DNA from: Trebouxia sp. TZW2008
Taxonomy: Eukaryota > Chlorophyta > Trebouxiophyceae > Trebouxiales > Trebouxiaceae
Assembly: GCA_002118135.1 (NCBI GenBank)
Contig: BDIU01000221.1
Span: forward strand, 1 to 64,000
Length of the DNA: 64,000 nt
Direction: 5' to 3'
Shown one piece after another: positions 46,381-56,713 of this stretch. The notes under the pieces are model-generated. The model ran no database searches, had not been told where the DNA came from, and saw only the letters and a list, made by a program, of their open reading frames with translations. The position numbers and the translations under genes were made by a program. Positions within the stretch are counted from its first letter, which is position 1; the number at the start of each line of letters is the position of its first letter.

Positions 46381-47461
46381 GTCTGCTTCTCCTGTCAAGG
46401 GTCAGCATCAGTCGTCAGGGCTGCAAACTAGCAACATGCAGGATTTCCCTGAGCTAGCCAGCTTCAGCAATGAAGAACTGGCGGCACTGCTGGTGAATGA
46501 CACCAAATACCGCGAGCTTGTAGGCAAAATCATGGCCAAGTCAAGCGTCGCGCAGGTCTGTATTTTCTTCCAAGACTGCTTTGAATGGTGCAAATATTTG
46601 TCCTTACTGGTGGCGACCTTGGTCTCTAGGGTTCTGCAAAGATATGCAGTGTGTTAGCTCTTGCCTGTGAGTGTACAACCATCTGCGCTTGGTGCAGAAG
46701 ACTTCCGTTGCACTGCTGTTTGCGTAGCTCACGTGGTGGGCGCACTGCACATCCTGCAACAGGCTCCTACTCACACAGCTGACTCATGATGATGCTTGCA
46801 GATACGTGCGTCAGTGCGCAAAGGCATTGTGGACATGGCAAGCAGCAACTTGGAAAAGGAGCAGCTCATATCAGAAGTCAAGAACCACATTGCAATTGTC
46901 AGGTGTGTGGCAGTCATATGATCACTGTGTCAGTGGTTGTTTATCACCAAACAAGGCTTGCTCATAACCTGTGACATCGTCAACACAACACCTGCTATCT
47001 GATCAGATACTTGATCTACACGACCTATGTTAGGATCAGGCGAGGTGGAGGTTGTGATGTTTCTGTGTTTGGAGACAGTTGATTGCTCCTGTACGTACCT
47101 AGGTAGGAATGCTGAGCTTGTCTAGCAAGCGTTTTGAATGAATGAATGCAAATGAAATAAGGTGGAATTAAGGATGTTTCTGTGTGTGTGCAGGTCATCT
47201 GAGTATGCAGCAGCAAAGGAGCAGTTTGACAGCAGGTTGCAGCGACAATCAGCAGCTCTTGCCAAATTGAAGCCAGAAGTTCTGATTAGCAAGCTTGCTA
47301 AAGCTAGCAGGGAAGCAGATGATGAAGCTGAAGCTTTGTATGAAGACTTTGTGCGTGGTGACTTGACTGTGGAAAGCTTCGTTGGTGCTTACAGCAAGAA
47401 GAAAGCTGTTGCTCATTCCAGAGACCTCAAAAGCAGCGCAGCAATGCAAACGATACAATAA
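46251..47461 (+). CDS. VPS37: ESCRT-I subunit VPS37 (Mod(r) domain), 5' end unresolved
   Basis: VPS37 is the coiled-coil core subunit of ESCRT-I, which sorts ubiquitinated cargo into multivesicular bodies. Exons 46251-46555, 46802-46902 and 47194-47461 are in phase. The first ends with NEELAALLVNDTKYRELVGK, the second gives SSNLEKEQLISEVKNHIAIV, and the third starts SSEYAAAKEQFDSRLQRQ and continues through PEVLISKLAKAS, DDEAEALYEDFVRGDL and FVGAYSKKK. This order and spacing are those of the Mod(r) domain in plant VPS37. The Ser/Gln-rich region upstream is the usual variable linker. The start codon lies further left and was not found. Confidence 0.88.
47070..47140 (+). repeat. dispersed intronic repeat, copy B
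   Basis: This is the counterpart of 28903-28972. It shares TTGGAGACAGTTGATTGCTC, GTACGTACCTAG and TGCTGAGC(C/T)TG(C/T)CTAGCA. It is followed by GAATGAATGAATG, which could be a retroelement tail. Confidence 0.7.
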
Positions 47462-48169
47462 GCCAAATCTGTGATTGGCGTTATACTTAATTTGCAGCTG
47501 TCTGATTGTACCCTGCAAATGTGCATTTGGAGCTAATTTCGTTGTGGGGCTTGTGCTGCTTTGCACAGGATGTACACTAGACTGTGATGCTTTTGGACAG
47601 GCAAATCTTCTTGTGGCGGTCATTGACCGCCAGACAAGTGGAAATTTTCTACAGACTGGGTGTCAGTGCCTGAAACTTGCGTTGTCAATTAATAGATCGC
47701 TTGTAAAGTGTGCTCTGCCTTTTAGGAAAAGGCCGTTTGAGACTCGCTTTCAAAGCGGCTTTGGCAGCTCGATTTTGGTGCAACGGTGATGCATTCTCGG
47801 GTCCACATGCACACGTGATAGCACAAGACACCAGATTGTGGAAACACTCGCTCCAGAATGTACAAGCAGCAAGTGGCACAAACACTGTATCAAGCTTGGT
47901 CCGCAAACATCAGCACTACGGAATTGCCAAACACAAGGCTGCATGGCTTTGAGGAAATGTGCAATTGCAGCAATGCCGTCAGCTTTACCACAGTTACAAG
48001 ACAAGATCACTACCTGCCATACTGTTGCATGAAATTGTCTCACATAGGTCTCAAGCAGGTCTCAGGAAATCAGCCAAAATTGTACAACACCAGCAATCAA
48101 ACATTCTGGCAGACTGAACGAACGCAACATCAACAATTACAAAACCCCCCAATTGAGCAAGCGCAATGG
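47462..48169. other. convergent intergenic region with TGTAA sites
   Basis: No gene is seen between VPS37 (+) and the rhodanese gene (-). TGTAA at 47702-47706 may serve VPS37. A short perfect hairpin (GGCGGTCA-T-TGACCGCC) lies near 47615-47632, of unknown significance. Confidence 0.45.
48137..48141 (-). terminator. TGTAA poly(A) signal of the rhodanese gene
   Basis: Minus-strand TGTAA lies about 30 nt after the rhodanese stop, an ideal distance for a chlorophyte poly(A) signal. Confidence 0.65.
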
Positions 48170-49789
48170 TCATCGAGACTCTGTAGGCATGTTGTCGTAG
48201 CGCCATTGTGGGAAGCCACCCTCAACATGGACGATGTTCTTGAACCCAGCCTGCAGCAATCCAGCAACATGAAGCAGAAGCTCACGCATACAGCACAGAA
48301 GTCGCTTGTCGTGTGCAATGCTGGTGTTTATGCTCTGCTGGGTCGCCATGTGTGTCATACAAGCGTCGCATGCCACATCCTTTGACCTTATTGTTTTTGT
48401 CTTGCCTGTTTTCCATTTTCCTCTTGCATGCTGTACATGCAGGTCATGCCAAGCTTTCTCACCTCATACAGCTCATAACACGCTTTCAGAGACCTTGACT
48501 CACGCCCAAAGGCTCTGTCAGGATCTGACTTGAACACCTTGCCGCTCATTTCCCTGGGCTTGGTGCCAACCAGCATTGTGCCTCCCAGGGAACACATCAC
48601 AGCAATTGTCTTGTTCTTGGGGAGAGCTGCCAGAGCATCTTTGCGAAAGTTTGGGTTTCTTTCTGCAGCACAGGTCCCTAACGTGAGGTGTGTATAAGAT
48701 GGACACAAGCAGTATCTGCATGATTATTAAAACATCAGAGACATGGATGTGCAACACCATGCATACTGATTTGAGAGCACATGCGTATTGACGAACGGAT
48801 ACTGCTGTGACACCAGGTTTGAGGCACACTTGCTGGCCCCTGAGAGGTGCTCTGGAGCTCATACAGAAAGCCTGTCGCACTCAACAAGCAAGTCCTTTCA
48901 GATTGACTTGTGACTAATGACAAGCAAGGTTTTTAATGACGCACCTGTGGCTTCCATGGCAAAACCAGCCATGGCTAGTCTCTTCAGGTTCTCCAAAGGA
49001 GAACGGCCTTCAACAGCTCTGAACAGCCCAACATTGATGCATTCAGCTGCATGTTCCCTGTCATAGTACTTGGCTTCTCTGACATCAACCAGGACTGCCT
49101 TGCCCTTCTGCTGCAGATTATAAGCCTGCAAATACCAGCAGCTCTGAGCACACTGAAACAATTAACATATTTCACATGGGCCAAACGAGGGACTTGACAG
49201 GGCCTCAAATTGCCAATCTCACAGTATAGCTACTCTCAGACTGTTTGATGCATGTGACAGCCAAGCCTGCTGTCCAAGTCCGCTGTTTGGAGCGGCATAT
49301 GCATGCATAGTGTTGGTGACTAGCTGCATACCTCTTCGGGACTGATGGTCTTCAGCTTCTTCTTCTGCAGATAGTTGTGAACAGCAGGCCATACCTGCAT
49401 GGCGCATTGATGTCAGGTCAATGCTTGGCACATACTGCTTGCGTTGCAGCAACAGTGATCTGCGTGTGAGGTCAGTAAGATCTCCAGCTCACCATGTACG
49501 GCTCCCCAATGAGCGGTGTGATCATCATACTGGCGTCGTCTGCCAGCTTGCCTTTTGACTTTGCCCATCGCAAGTTGGCGGGGTCCCAGCGGAAGCTAAC
49601 TTCCTCCTCCTTGCTAAAGCCTTCGAAAGGCTCAAGGAGACGCTTCAGCCCGCTCTTCTCTGCTCGCACCACGACTGAGCGTCTGACGTGTTGTCTACAG
49701 GTGCGCAGACACTTTGCAGGGGCCCGCTGTGACTGAAAAGGCTTTGTTGAAAGGCTCAGAGTCTGCGTGTGTGTCAATACGGACTCCAT
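48170..49789 (-). CDS. plastid rhodanese-like domain protein
   Basis: The five exons are 49789-49493, 49394-49332, 49125-48945, 48677-48463 and 48250-48170, in phase (278 residues). The N-terminus is a plausible plastid transit peptide: Ser/Thr/Arg-rich, no acids for about 40 residues, then VVVRAEKSG. The mature part holds one rhodanese domain with the family landmarks LVDVREAKYYDREHAAECIN and VMCSLGGT, where Cys is the expected persulfide-carrying residue. It ends with SLKACYELYE and HVEGGFPQWR. Rhodanese-like (STR) proteins of plastids move sulfane sulfur or act as scaffolds; the substrate is unknown here. A long insert between the central helix and the active-site loop (DPDRAFGRESRSLKA) is as in related plant proteins by recollection. 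Confidence 0.9.
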
Positions 49790-50057
49790 ATTGCTGCTGA
49801 TGTGATCTGGACTGCAAAGGCCGACTGTTTGTAAGCAGCAGGAGCTTTTTCACAAATCGTCGCCGCGCGTGATGCAAGGCAAAAACAGCGATGCCACGGA
49901 GACACGACCTGTCCACAAAAGTGGCAATTCGTCGTTTGATCTTCGTGGCACCTCAAAAAGCTCGAAGCTTTGTGTTTCGGAGCAACCAGAACAAGTTCAA
50001 CGCTGATGTCGGTCTTGTGAGCGCCTGAGAGCTGTGCACACTTCGAGAGTTGTGAAT
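49790..50057. promoter_or_regulatory. divergent promoter region for two plastid-targeted proteins
   Basis: About 268 bp separate the start codons of the rhodanese (-) and the small lumen protein (+). Both products carry plastid-type N-termini, so shared control is plausible. No motif was assigned. Confidence 0.4.
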
Positions 50058-50417
50058 ATGCAGCACGTTCTGCATCGCACCGCGACCCAGGCTCACGTCC
50101 GTGGAGCAAGATCTCTGCAGTTCAGATCCATAGCTGCGGAGCGTTCTTGCAGAGCAGCTGCGCATTGCTCGCAGTCTCACAGCGACACATCAGCAAATGG
50201 CTCTGAAGCAAAGGCGATTGCGGGCGTCAGAGCAGTCGCGTTTGTAGCCGTCCTGTCAACGTGTCTAGCCCCCAGCGAAGCACATGCTTGGCAGAAAAGC
50301 TGGACGCCGCGGCGACACCACAAAAGAATGCATCGTCTCGGCAACCAGCAGCAAATCCACCAGGCACGGTTTGCAAGTCATGAGCTGATTATGCGTCGCA
50401 TTGCTGGCCCTGCTTAG
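50058..50417 (+). CDS. small basic protein with predicted thylakoid-lumen targeting
   Basis: This single-exon ORF encodes 119 residues. The N-terminus is an Arg/Ser/Ala-rich plastid transit peptide (to about residue 50). A hydrophobic stretch AGVRAVAFVAVLSTCLAP then ends at SEAHA|WQ, a classical lumenal processing site (AxA). The predicted mature part is only about 42 residues and very basic (PRRHHKRMHR). TGTAA follows about 20 nt after the stop (50434-50438), supporting a complete small gene. I recognise no family. Alternatively this ORF is the 5' part of a longer transcript leading into the membrane-protein gene 90 bp downstream, but no splice donor makes that join obvious. Confidence 0.6.
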   Translation: MQHVLHRTATQAHVRGARSLQFRSIAAERSCRAAAHCSQSHSDTSANGSEAKAIAGVRAVAFVAVLSTCLAPSEAHAWQKSWTPRRHHKRMHRLGNQQQIHQARFASHELIMRRIAGPA

Positions 50418-50433
50418 CTTCCTATCTTTGTCC

Positions 50434-50438
50434 TGTAA
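50434..50438 (+). terminator. TGTAA poly(A) signal of the small lumen-protein gene
   Basis: TGTAA lies about 17-20 nt after the stop; a second copy is at 50474-50478. The tight spacing suits a chlorophyte 3' end. Confidence 0.6.
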
Positions 50439-50506
50439 GGGACATGCCTTGTGGCTATGCATGCAAACTTTGTTGTAACGAGCTTTTCACGGCAATCGCT
50501 GCTTGC

Positions 50507-52332
50507 ATGCAGCAACCCGAAATTCAACAAGATGCACAGCCTGAGGAACAAAGCCAGGTATGATCAGTGTTATCACTGTGCGCAACAGTGCTTGTGGCTT
50601 GATGTCTCTTAGTCTTACAAGCTGAGGGTCGCTAGAAAGCTGACAATCACGCATAGTGAACACGTGTCGTCAAGCTGTGCTGTGGTGCGCTGCGCTGCGC
50701 TGTGCTGTGCTGTGCTGTGCACAACTTCATCTTGCCTTTGCAGGGCAGCAAAATCTTTGAAGAGGGTAGGATTCTGGCTCAAGATCTGCAGCAGTCTTTG
50801 CAGAAGATGGTCAAGCAAAAGCAAAAGCCAAATCAATCTCAGCCAACTCAAGTAATCTTGCTTACCTTCTGGCCTGCATGCTCATCATATGTATGACTGG
50901 CCTTGCATTGTCTTTTGCACAGTCTGCAAACTGCAGTATACAGCGCAGAGGATGCATTTCATGCTCACTGGTACATCTGCTTTGCCTTGCTGAGCATTTG
51001 CACAGTGAGCGACACGACAGTGTACATGGCAGATCACCTTGATTCACCTCAGCCTGTTATGCTCAACCATGCACTTGCCTTGCCTTGCAGTGTGTTTTGC
51101 ACAATCTGCAACACAACAGCATGTAGAGCAGACACTTTTGGATCTTTGTTTCTGCTCAATTGCCATATCATTTGCCTCGCTGTCCATTATGCACAGTACA
51201 CATGACAGCTTATGAAACAGAGCTTTCTGGCCCTTGTCTTGCGATCTCACTGCAAGATGTCAGCGCATGATGCGAAATTTGAAAGAGCATGAACATTGTC
51301 CTTAAGCACATCACATGCTCAGCAGCAGCAGCAGCTTTCAGCTCGAGACTGGATTTTGCAGCCACACATATTACATGTTCACTGACATGGTCAACAATGT
51401 TGATTGTGTATAAAGCTGAAGCAAAGGTGATCAACAGCAATGACTTTTTCTGTGAATAGGCCTACCACTTGCTCAGCAGCAGCAGCCTTCAGCTAAAAGC
51501 TGGATTTTCCAGTCAGCAATCCTCCATGTTCACTGAGATGGTCAAAACGTCAACCACGTGTGACCGGCAGCAAAGACTAGAAATAGTAATAACATTCTCT
51601 GTCACTAAGCCCTGCACTTGCTCAGCAGCAGCAGTCTTCAGCTCAAGACTTGATGTACAGTTCACAAATCTTCATATTCTTTGTGACGGTCAACATGACA
51701 TGTGAAGAACCTGCATGCAAACTAGATCTTCACAAGTTTTGTTAACCATCTTGGTGAACACGGAGAAAACTTGACTGAATGTCAAGTTTCTAGCTGAGGC
51801 TCCTGCTGTCTAGTCCAGGGCCTAGTCACAGAACATGTCAGGGCTCTGGTCAGCCCCTGCTGAGGCATGCAAATTCATCAGAAGACATCATGTTCACACT
51901 GTTTGTACCGACTGCATCAAGTAGTAGAACTGGCAGATCAAATGCAAGAAACTTGCGCATTGGTCTTGCAAGACTTGTTTTGAGGTTCCCAGAAACAAAT
52001 CCTGTTTGCCACAGATGTCAGCATTACCAGCGAAACATTCATGGTCAGCATCATCTGCACAGTCTGATGTGGACTGCACAGGTTCATATACGTGATCGTT
52101 TCAAGCTGAAAGTTCAAGCTGAAGTTGCAGTTTTCGTCTGCAAAATCTGCCAAACTGAGATCTGTCACAAATGAAAGTGTGAAGAAATGCAGTGAGCACA
52201 CGCAGCTTTGCTCTCCTGCTTCTGCAGACAAATCGTTGTTGAGAAGTGCTTTGCAGGTGCATTCAACAGCTGTTGCAGCAACCCGGCCTTATACCCCTAC
52301 AGATTATTGAGCCAGACCCCGCCCCCTACGCG

Positions 52333-52374
<42 letters not shown>

Positions 52375-53270
52375 CGCCCACACTAAAGCTGGATTTGGAG
52401 GCCTTGCACTTGACGCCATTGCTGACAGTGCATCAATCCTTCCAGTTAGAAATGTCCCAAATCATTACTGTGATGAAGAAATTGGACGCAAGCAATGTGG
52501 GTTTGCCTCTGCAGCCAAATCATTGCTGAGCCTTTGCATGCTTTGCAGGTGCAGTCAACGGCTATTGCAGCACCCCAGCCTTACACCCCTACAGGGTACA
52601 GAGCCCAACCCCCTGCCCGGTTTGAAAATGGATTTGGAGGTCTTGCGCTTGTCATCATTGCTGCTGGTGCGGCATTGTGGCTCATTTTGAGCGGGACCTT
52701 GTCCAGTTGGCTACGTAGCTTTGGGCAGGTCAAGACAGGAGGGAAATGGGTCAGAGATAGGTCACTTGGCGGGAAAATGGTCAGTCAACTTCGATCATGC
52801 ATGTGAACCTTTTGCAGTGTTTGCACTATGCAACGCAGTCACAAAGCCATTGGAGACATTGTGGTTGCTGAGTGCAGTTCTCGGATGCAGTACTCCCTCA
52901 CGCCTTCAGTATCATGTATTGGTGTAAGCCTAAGGTAGCGTGCACTACAGCGCAGTGTATATAGATTGCTGCACAATGATACTGAACAATGATACTGCAC
53001 AATGGTACTGCACAATGACACTGCACAATGACACTGCACAATGATACTGCATAATGGTACTGCACAATGATACTGCACAATGATACTGCACAATGATGCT
53101 GCACAATGATACTGCACCTCATGGCATCTGCCTGCGACAGAGGTGCATTGCAGCAATACCTCTGGTGCAAGGGTATTTCAGCCTGGCTATTGAAATATGC
53201 TAAAGGCGATGACACCAATGATGGCTATAATCGTGATGATGAAAACAACAATGACAGTAGCAGTAACAAT

Positions 53271-53353
<83 letters not shown>

Positions 53354-56300
53354 GAATGCCAATGCAATTGAGAAGTTGGTACACCCGTGCTACTGACCTG
53401 TGATTCCTGCTGATTTCAGATATTTGTGTCAGATGAGCCTCAACCCACACAGACCAGATCCAAAAGCCGAAGCTGGAATGATATGCCTTCCTCGTCAACT
53501 GCAGTACTAGCTTCTGATGACACATCAGATGACACAGCCAGCAGCTCAGGACAGGGGGGGTCAGCTGTGCAGCAGAGGGGGCAAAAGGGGGGTCAGAAGT
53601 GGGAGCCCCCCAGCTGGTGGGATCCGCCCCCCTCTTTCCATGTTGACAAACTCTACAAGGACCAGGTAAGCAACTCTTGATGTCAGTTGACATGACAGGA
53701 CTGAACCAGGGATCGTCACTCTGACGATTGGTCTTTCTATCTGTGAGAGTATGTCAGGTTTGGCTAGGAGACATGTGTGCCAAGCGCTTTGCTTCATCAT
53801 ATTAGAGTCATGGGTTCCTGTCTGAGCTTATGCTGATCACGCTGTCTTCAATTTGCACTATTGCCCATGCTGCAAACAGAAGTCATGACAATCTACTGAT
53901 GTAGAATGACTGACCGAGCCAAGCGTTTGTGTGGGTGCAGACAATCAGTCGAGCCAAAGCAATTGTGCGATAGATGGAAGACGGCAAGCTGCTGTCAGAT
54001 ACTAATGTGCGACCATGTACTATCACTATTGCCCCGGGTGTCATGTCACATTGCAGCCATATGACAAATCATAGCATCTTCTAGTTGGTCATAGAATGGT
54101 CACACGGTGCGTCTGTGTGCAGACAGTCAGTCAAGCTAAGGCAATCTTGCGGCAGATGGAAGACGGCAAGCTGCTCTCAGGGCGAGACTACCCAGTTTCA
54201 TCCTTGGTTTCTCTTCGCCAGACTTGTGCGGACAGTGGGGCAACAGTCAAAGCCCAGACGCCCAGTGGAGGGGATGCAATCTTCAGGTGAGCCGAATCTC
54301 TACCATTTTGCATGCTGTCAGGGCGACACTGCCTGGTGTCAGCGCTAGTCTCACTGCGCCAGAGTTGTCCTGACAGTGGAGCAACAGTCAAGGCATAAAT
54401 GCCTAGTGGGGGTTATGCAATCCTCAGGTAAGCCGGTTTTCAGTTGCTGCATATGCTGTGTGCAAGCGGCTTCTCAAAAGAGGTCTTTCTGCTAGCGAAG
54501 TGCATAGGCTATCCAGTGTCAGCACTTGGGTCTCTCCACCAGACATGTGTGGACAGTGGAGCAACAGTCAAGGCACAAACGCCCAAGGGGGCGATGCCGC
54601 CTTTGTGTAAGCCAAACTGTATGTTTCCCATCAGTCGAACATGCTGTTGGCTAAGCTGCTTCTGCTGGTCTATGTTTTTAGCCAAGCTGCTTCTGCTGAA
54701 CATGCTGTTACCCAAGCTGCTTCTGTTGTACATGCTGTTGCCCAAGCTGCTTCTGGAATCAGGCCCTTTATGACTGCTAGTTGTGTAGAATTTCCTGTTG
54801 CCTTGTGTTGCATGTTGTGGCTTTCAGCATTTGCTTGATGGTGGCATACAGCATGGCAACGTGCGTTCAAATTGCAGTGTGCAATTTGCAAGTAGAAGCT
54901 GGCTGCAGAATTGGATGGTAGACAATGTAGCTTAATGAAGCATGACTGACTACAGGGCTGGGGTGGAAGCTGCTGTGTCAGCTGCCATGGAGTCAGGGGA
55001 GAGCAGCCTAGGGGGAGTTTCACCCCAAAGATTCGTGTCTGGCCTCGCCAAAGACTTAGGTAACACTATGCTGGGCATAAGTTGCTGTTGGGTGTGTCCA
55101 GTAGATTGTCATGATGCCTGAATGATGTGCTGGGCATGTCTGGGCATTGTTGCTGTTTGTTGTTGCTGTCGAGTCCATCCAACAGGTCTATGTCTGGCCT
55201 GGCTCAAGATTTGGGTAAGCTGCCACTGGGCATATTTTGGCATTGTTGCTGTTCGTTGTTGCTGTTCATTGTCGCTGTTCACTGTTGCTATTGGGGATAT
55301 CCAGCAGGTCTGTGTCTGGCCTTGCCAAAGACTTGGATGCGTCTCTGTGTGAAGCAATGAGCATACTGGGCCATGGTCGCTGTTTCATCGCTGCTGCTGG
55401 GTCCAACCAGCAGATTGTCCAAAGCATCTCATCAGACAGAGGCATCATGGCTGCAGGTCAAGTTGTTTTAACCATCACAGTGACATCTTCTTCAACTGTT
55501 GAAGCATCCAGAACAAGCTGCTCTAGTAATCCAAAGCTTGGGCCACACACACCTCACAGTTGTGCTGTATGGAGTGTGCAAGCTGTCACCTCAATGAGCA
55601 AAGGCATCATGGCTGCAGGGTTCCCAGATGACAAAGCTGTAGTGATGGCTGTAGCAGTTGTCTCAGCTCGCATGCGCTCAGTACTCGTTGATGCAGCAGC
55701 CGCCTACCGCTCAAGGGATGAGTATGAGGTGCTGACTCAGCTTGTGCGCATTGTGGGGGTCCTGAACAAGATGCCCTTGCCAGACAGGTCGCCTCAGGCT
55801 GACATGATTGCCACCGCTGTGCAGCAACGCGCCACTCTTGAAGAGAGACAGGTGTGCTTCTGCTGCTGCCAAGGGGATTTCTGTCTGTTGCTGTTGCCAG
55901 TGACTTGTGTAGCAGCGGCGTCAGGGGTCAAGGCAAGTTAGGTGAAAGTGTCAGGGCAGCGGATGACATGACTGGGGGATTGTGAACAAGATGCCTTTGC
56001 CAAGCAGGTTGCCTCAGGCTGATATGATCGCCACAGCTGTGCAGCAACGAGCCACTTTGAGGAGCAACAGGTGTGCTTTTGCTGCTGCCTTTGTATAGCG
56101 TTGGTTCTGTCATGACAGATCCATTTCTGCCAAGATGGAATTGGTTCTGCCATTGCACCTTAGGCTGACACGATTGCCACAGCTGTCCAGCAACGCGCCA
56201 CCCTTGAAGAGAGACAGGTTCGCTCATGCTGCTGCCATGGCTGGTTGGGTTCTGCTAAGGCAGATTGGCGCAGAGAATGCGGTTGCCTGTCATACTGCAA

Positions 56301-56713
56301 TGCTTCTGTGATTACAGCACACCTGCTTTGAAAGCATGAAAGCCTTATGTTGCATGCTTCAGCCCTGGAAGATGTGCAGCTTTGTCAGTCACACACAATG
56401 CGTCAACCATGCATCAGTACTGTGTACTGCGCCAATCATGCTTTGTTGACGTTCTCATGATGCAGGCAAGCCAGGAGTCAGGTAACACAAACTCAGCATC
56501 TGAGACAGAACTTGTGTATATGAGTAGCATGTATTCCATCACCACGTTTACTGTGATGTGATGCAGGCGCTCTTCTACACATACGGTGGCATGGAGCCTG
56601 ACACAGCATCTTTGGTGGCAGAGATGCTGGGCTTCAATCCTGACCTTGTCATGCCTCAGCTGCGAAGGGAGCTGAACGCTGTACAGCCACCAAATTCAGA
56701 ACCAAGCGCATGA
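50507..56713 (+). CDS. one-span membrane protein of unknown function
   Basis: I do not recognise a named family. Phase-consistent exons are 50507-50557, 50744-50851, 52549-52728, 53420-53665, 54123-54286, 54956-55059, 55619-55851 and 56567-56713 (410 residues); a further exon near 51.3-51.7 kb is possible. In order: a polar N-terminal helix (KIFEEGRILAQDLQQSLQK); a Pro-rich stretch; one membrane span (LALVIIAAGAALWLIL); a Ser/Asp-rich linker; WEPPSWWDPPPSFHVDK; then a helical domain with QAKAILRQMEDGKLLSGRDY, LVSLRQTCADSGATV, RFVSGLAKDL and DEYEVLTQLVRIVGVL. The C-terminus is a further short helix pair. The layout suggests a small membrane anchor with a soluble helical domain, possibly plastidial, but no cleavable transit peptide is visible. 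At least five of its exons have tandem copies. Confidence 0.75.
51300..51665 (+). repeat. three-copy array of about 165 bp
   Basis: Copies at about 51315, 51465 and 51612 share TGCTCAGCAGCAGCAG followed by TTCAGCT(C/A)(G/A)A and a TTCACTGA(C/G)ATGGTCAA run. Each has a CTCAG acceptor before a short Gln-rich open stretch, so one of them may be an exon of the membrane-protein gene. Confidence 0.75.
52206..52640 (+). repeat. duplicate of the membrane-span exon, with a poly(C) tract
   Basis: The region 52206-52430 repeats 52490-52680, including the acceptor and the start of the exon at 52549 (TTGCAGGTGCA(T/G)TCAAC and CC(T/C)TACA(G)). The left copy has a 38-nt C tract (52333-52370) and has lost the membrane-span codons, so it is a pseudo-exon. 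Confidence 0.85.
52960..53115 (+). repeat. 13-bp minisatellite, about 11 copies
   Basis: The unit is AATGATACTGCAC with single-base variants (GGTACTG, GACACTG). It lies in an intron of the membrane-protein gene. Confidence 0.95.
53266..53352 (+). repeat. (AAC)n microsatellite
   Basis: About 27 AAC triplets lie in the intron ending at 53419. The open frames through it, poly-Asn, poly-Thr or (on the other strand) poly-Val, are artefacts. Confidence 0.97.
53935..54610 (+). repeat. partial copies on both sides of exon 54123-54286
   Basis: A left copy (about 53938-54010) repeats the exon start with its GTGCAG acceptor; it carries a TAG at the GCGATAG position. Two right copies (about 54315-54430 and 54500-54610) repeat the exon end (GACAGTGGAGCAACAGTCAA). 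The right copies have lost frame or the donor. Confidence 0.88.
55020..56240 (+). repeat. tandem copies of three further exon edges
   Basis: The end of exon 54956-55059 (TCTGGCCT(C/G)GC(C/T)(A/C)AAGA) recurs at about 55188 and 55312. The acceptor of exon 55619 (GGCATCATGGCTGCAGG) recurs at about 55441. The end of exon 55619-55851 (CAGCAACG(C/A)GCCAC through GAGAGACAG|GT) recurs at about 55990-56075 and 56158-56222. Each copy keeps a recognisable splice site. Confidence 0.85.

Noticed and set aside
47615..47632. Perfect short hairpin as a possible terminator
   Set aside because: Rho-independent terminators do not apply to nuclear genes transcribed by RNA polymerase II, and a single 8-bp stem can arise by chance.
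53187..53693. Minus-strand 168-codon ORF with a long polyvaline run
   Set aside because: The run is the antisense reading of the (AAC)n microsatellite; the rest is antisense to a recognised exon.
56465..56481. 16-nt microexon (ATGCAG|GCAAGCCAGGAGTCAG|GTAACA)
   Set aside because: Splice signals look good, but inclusion would break the phase between 55851 and 56567, which join cleanly without it.
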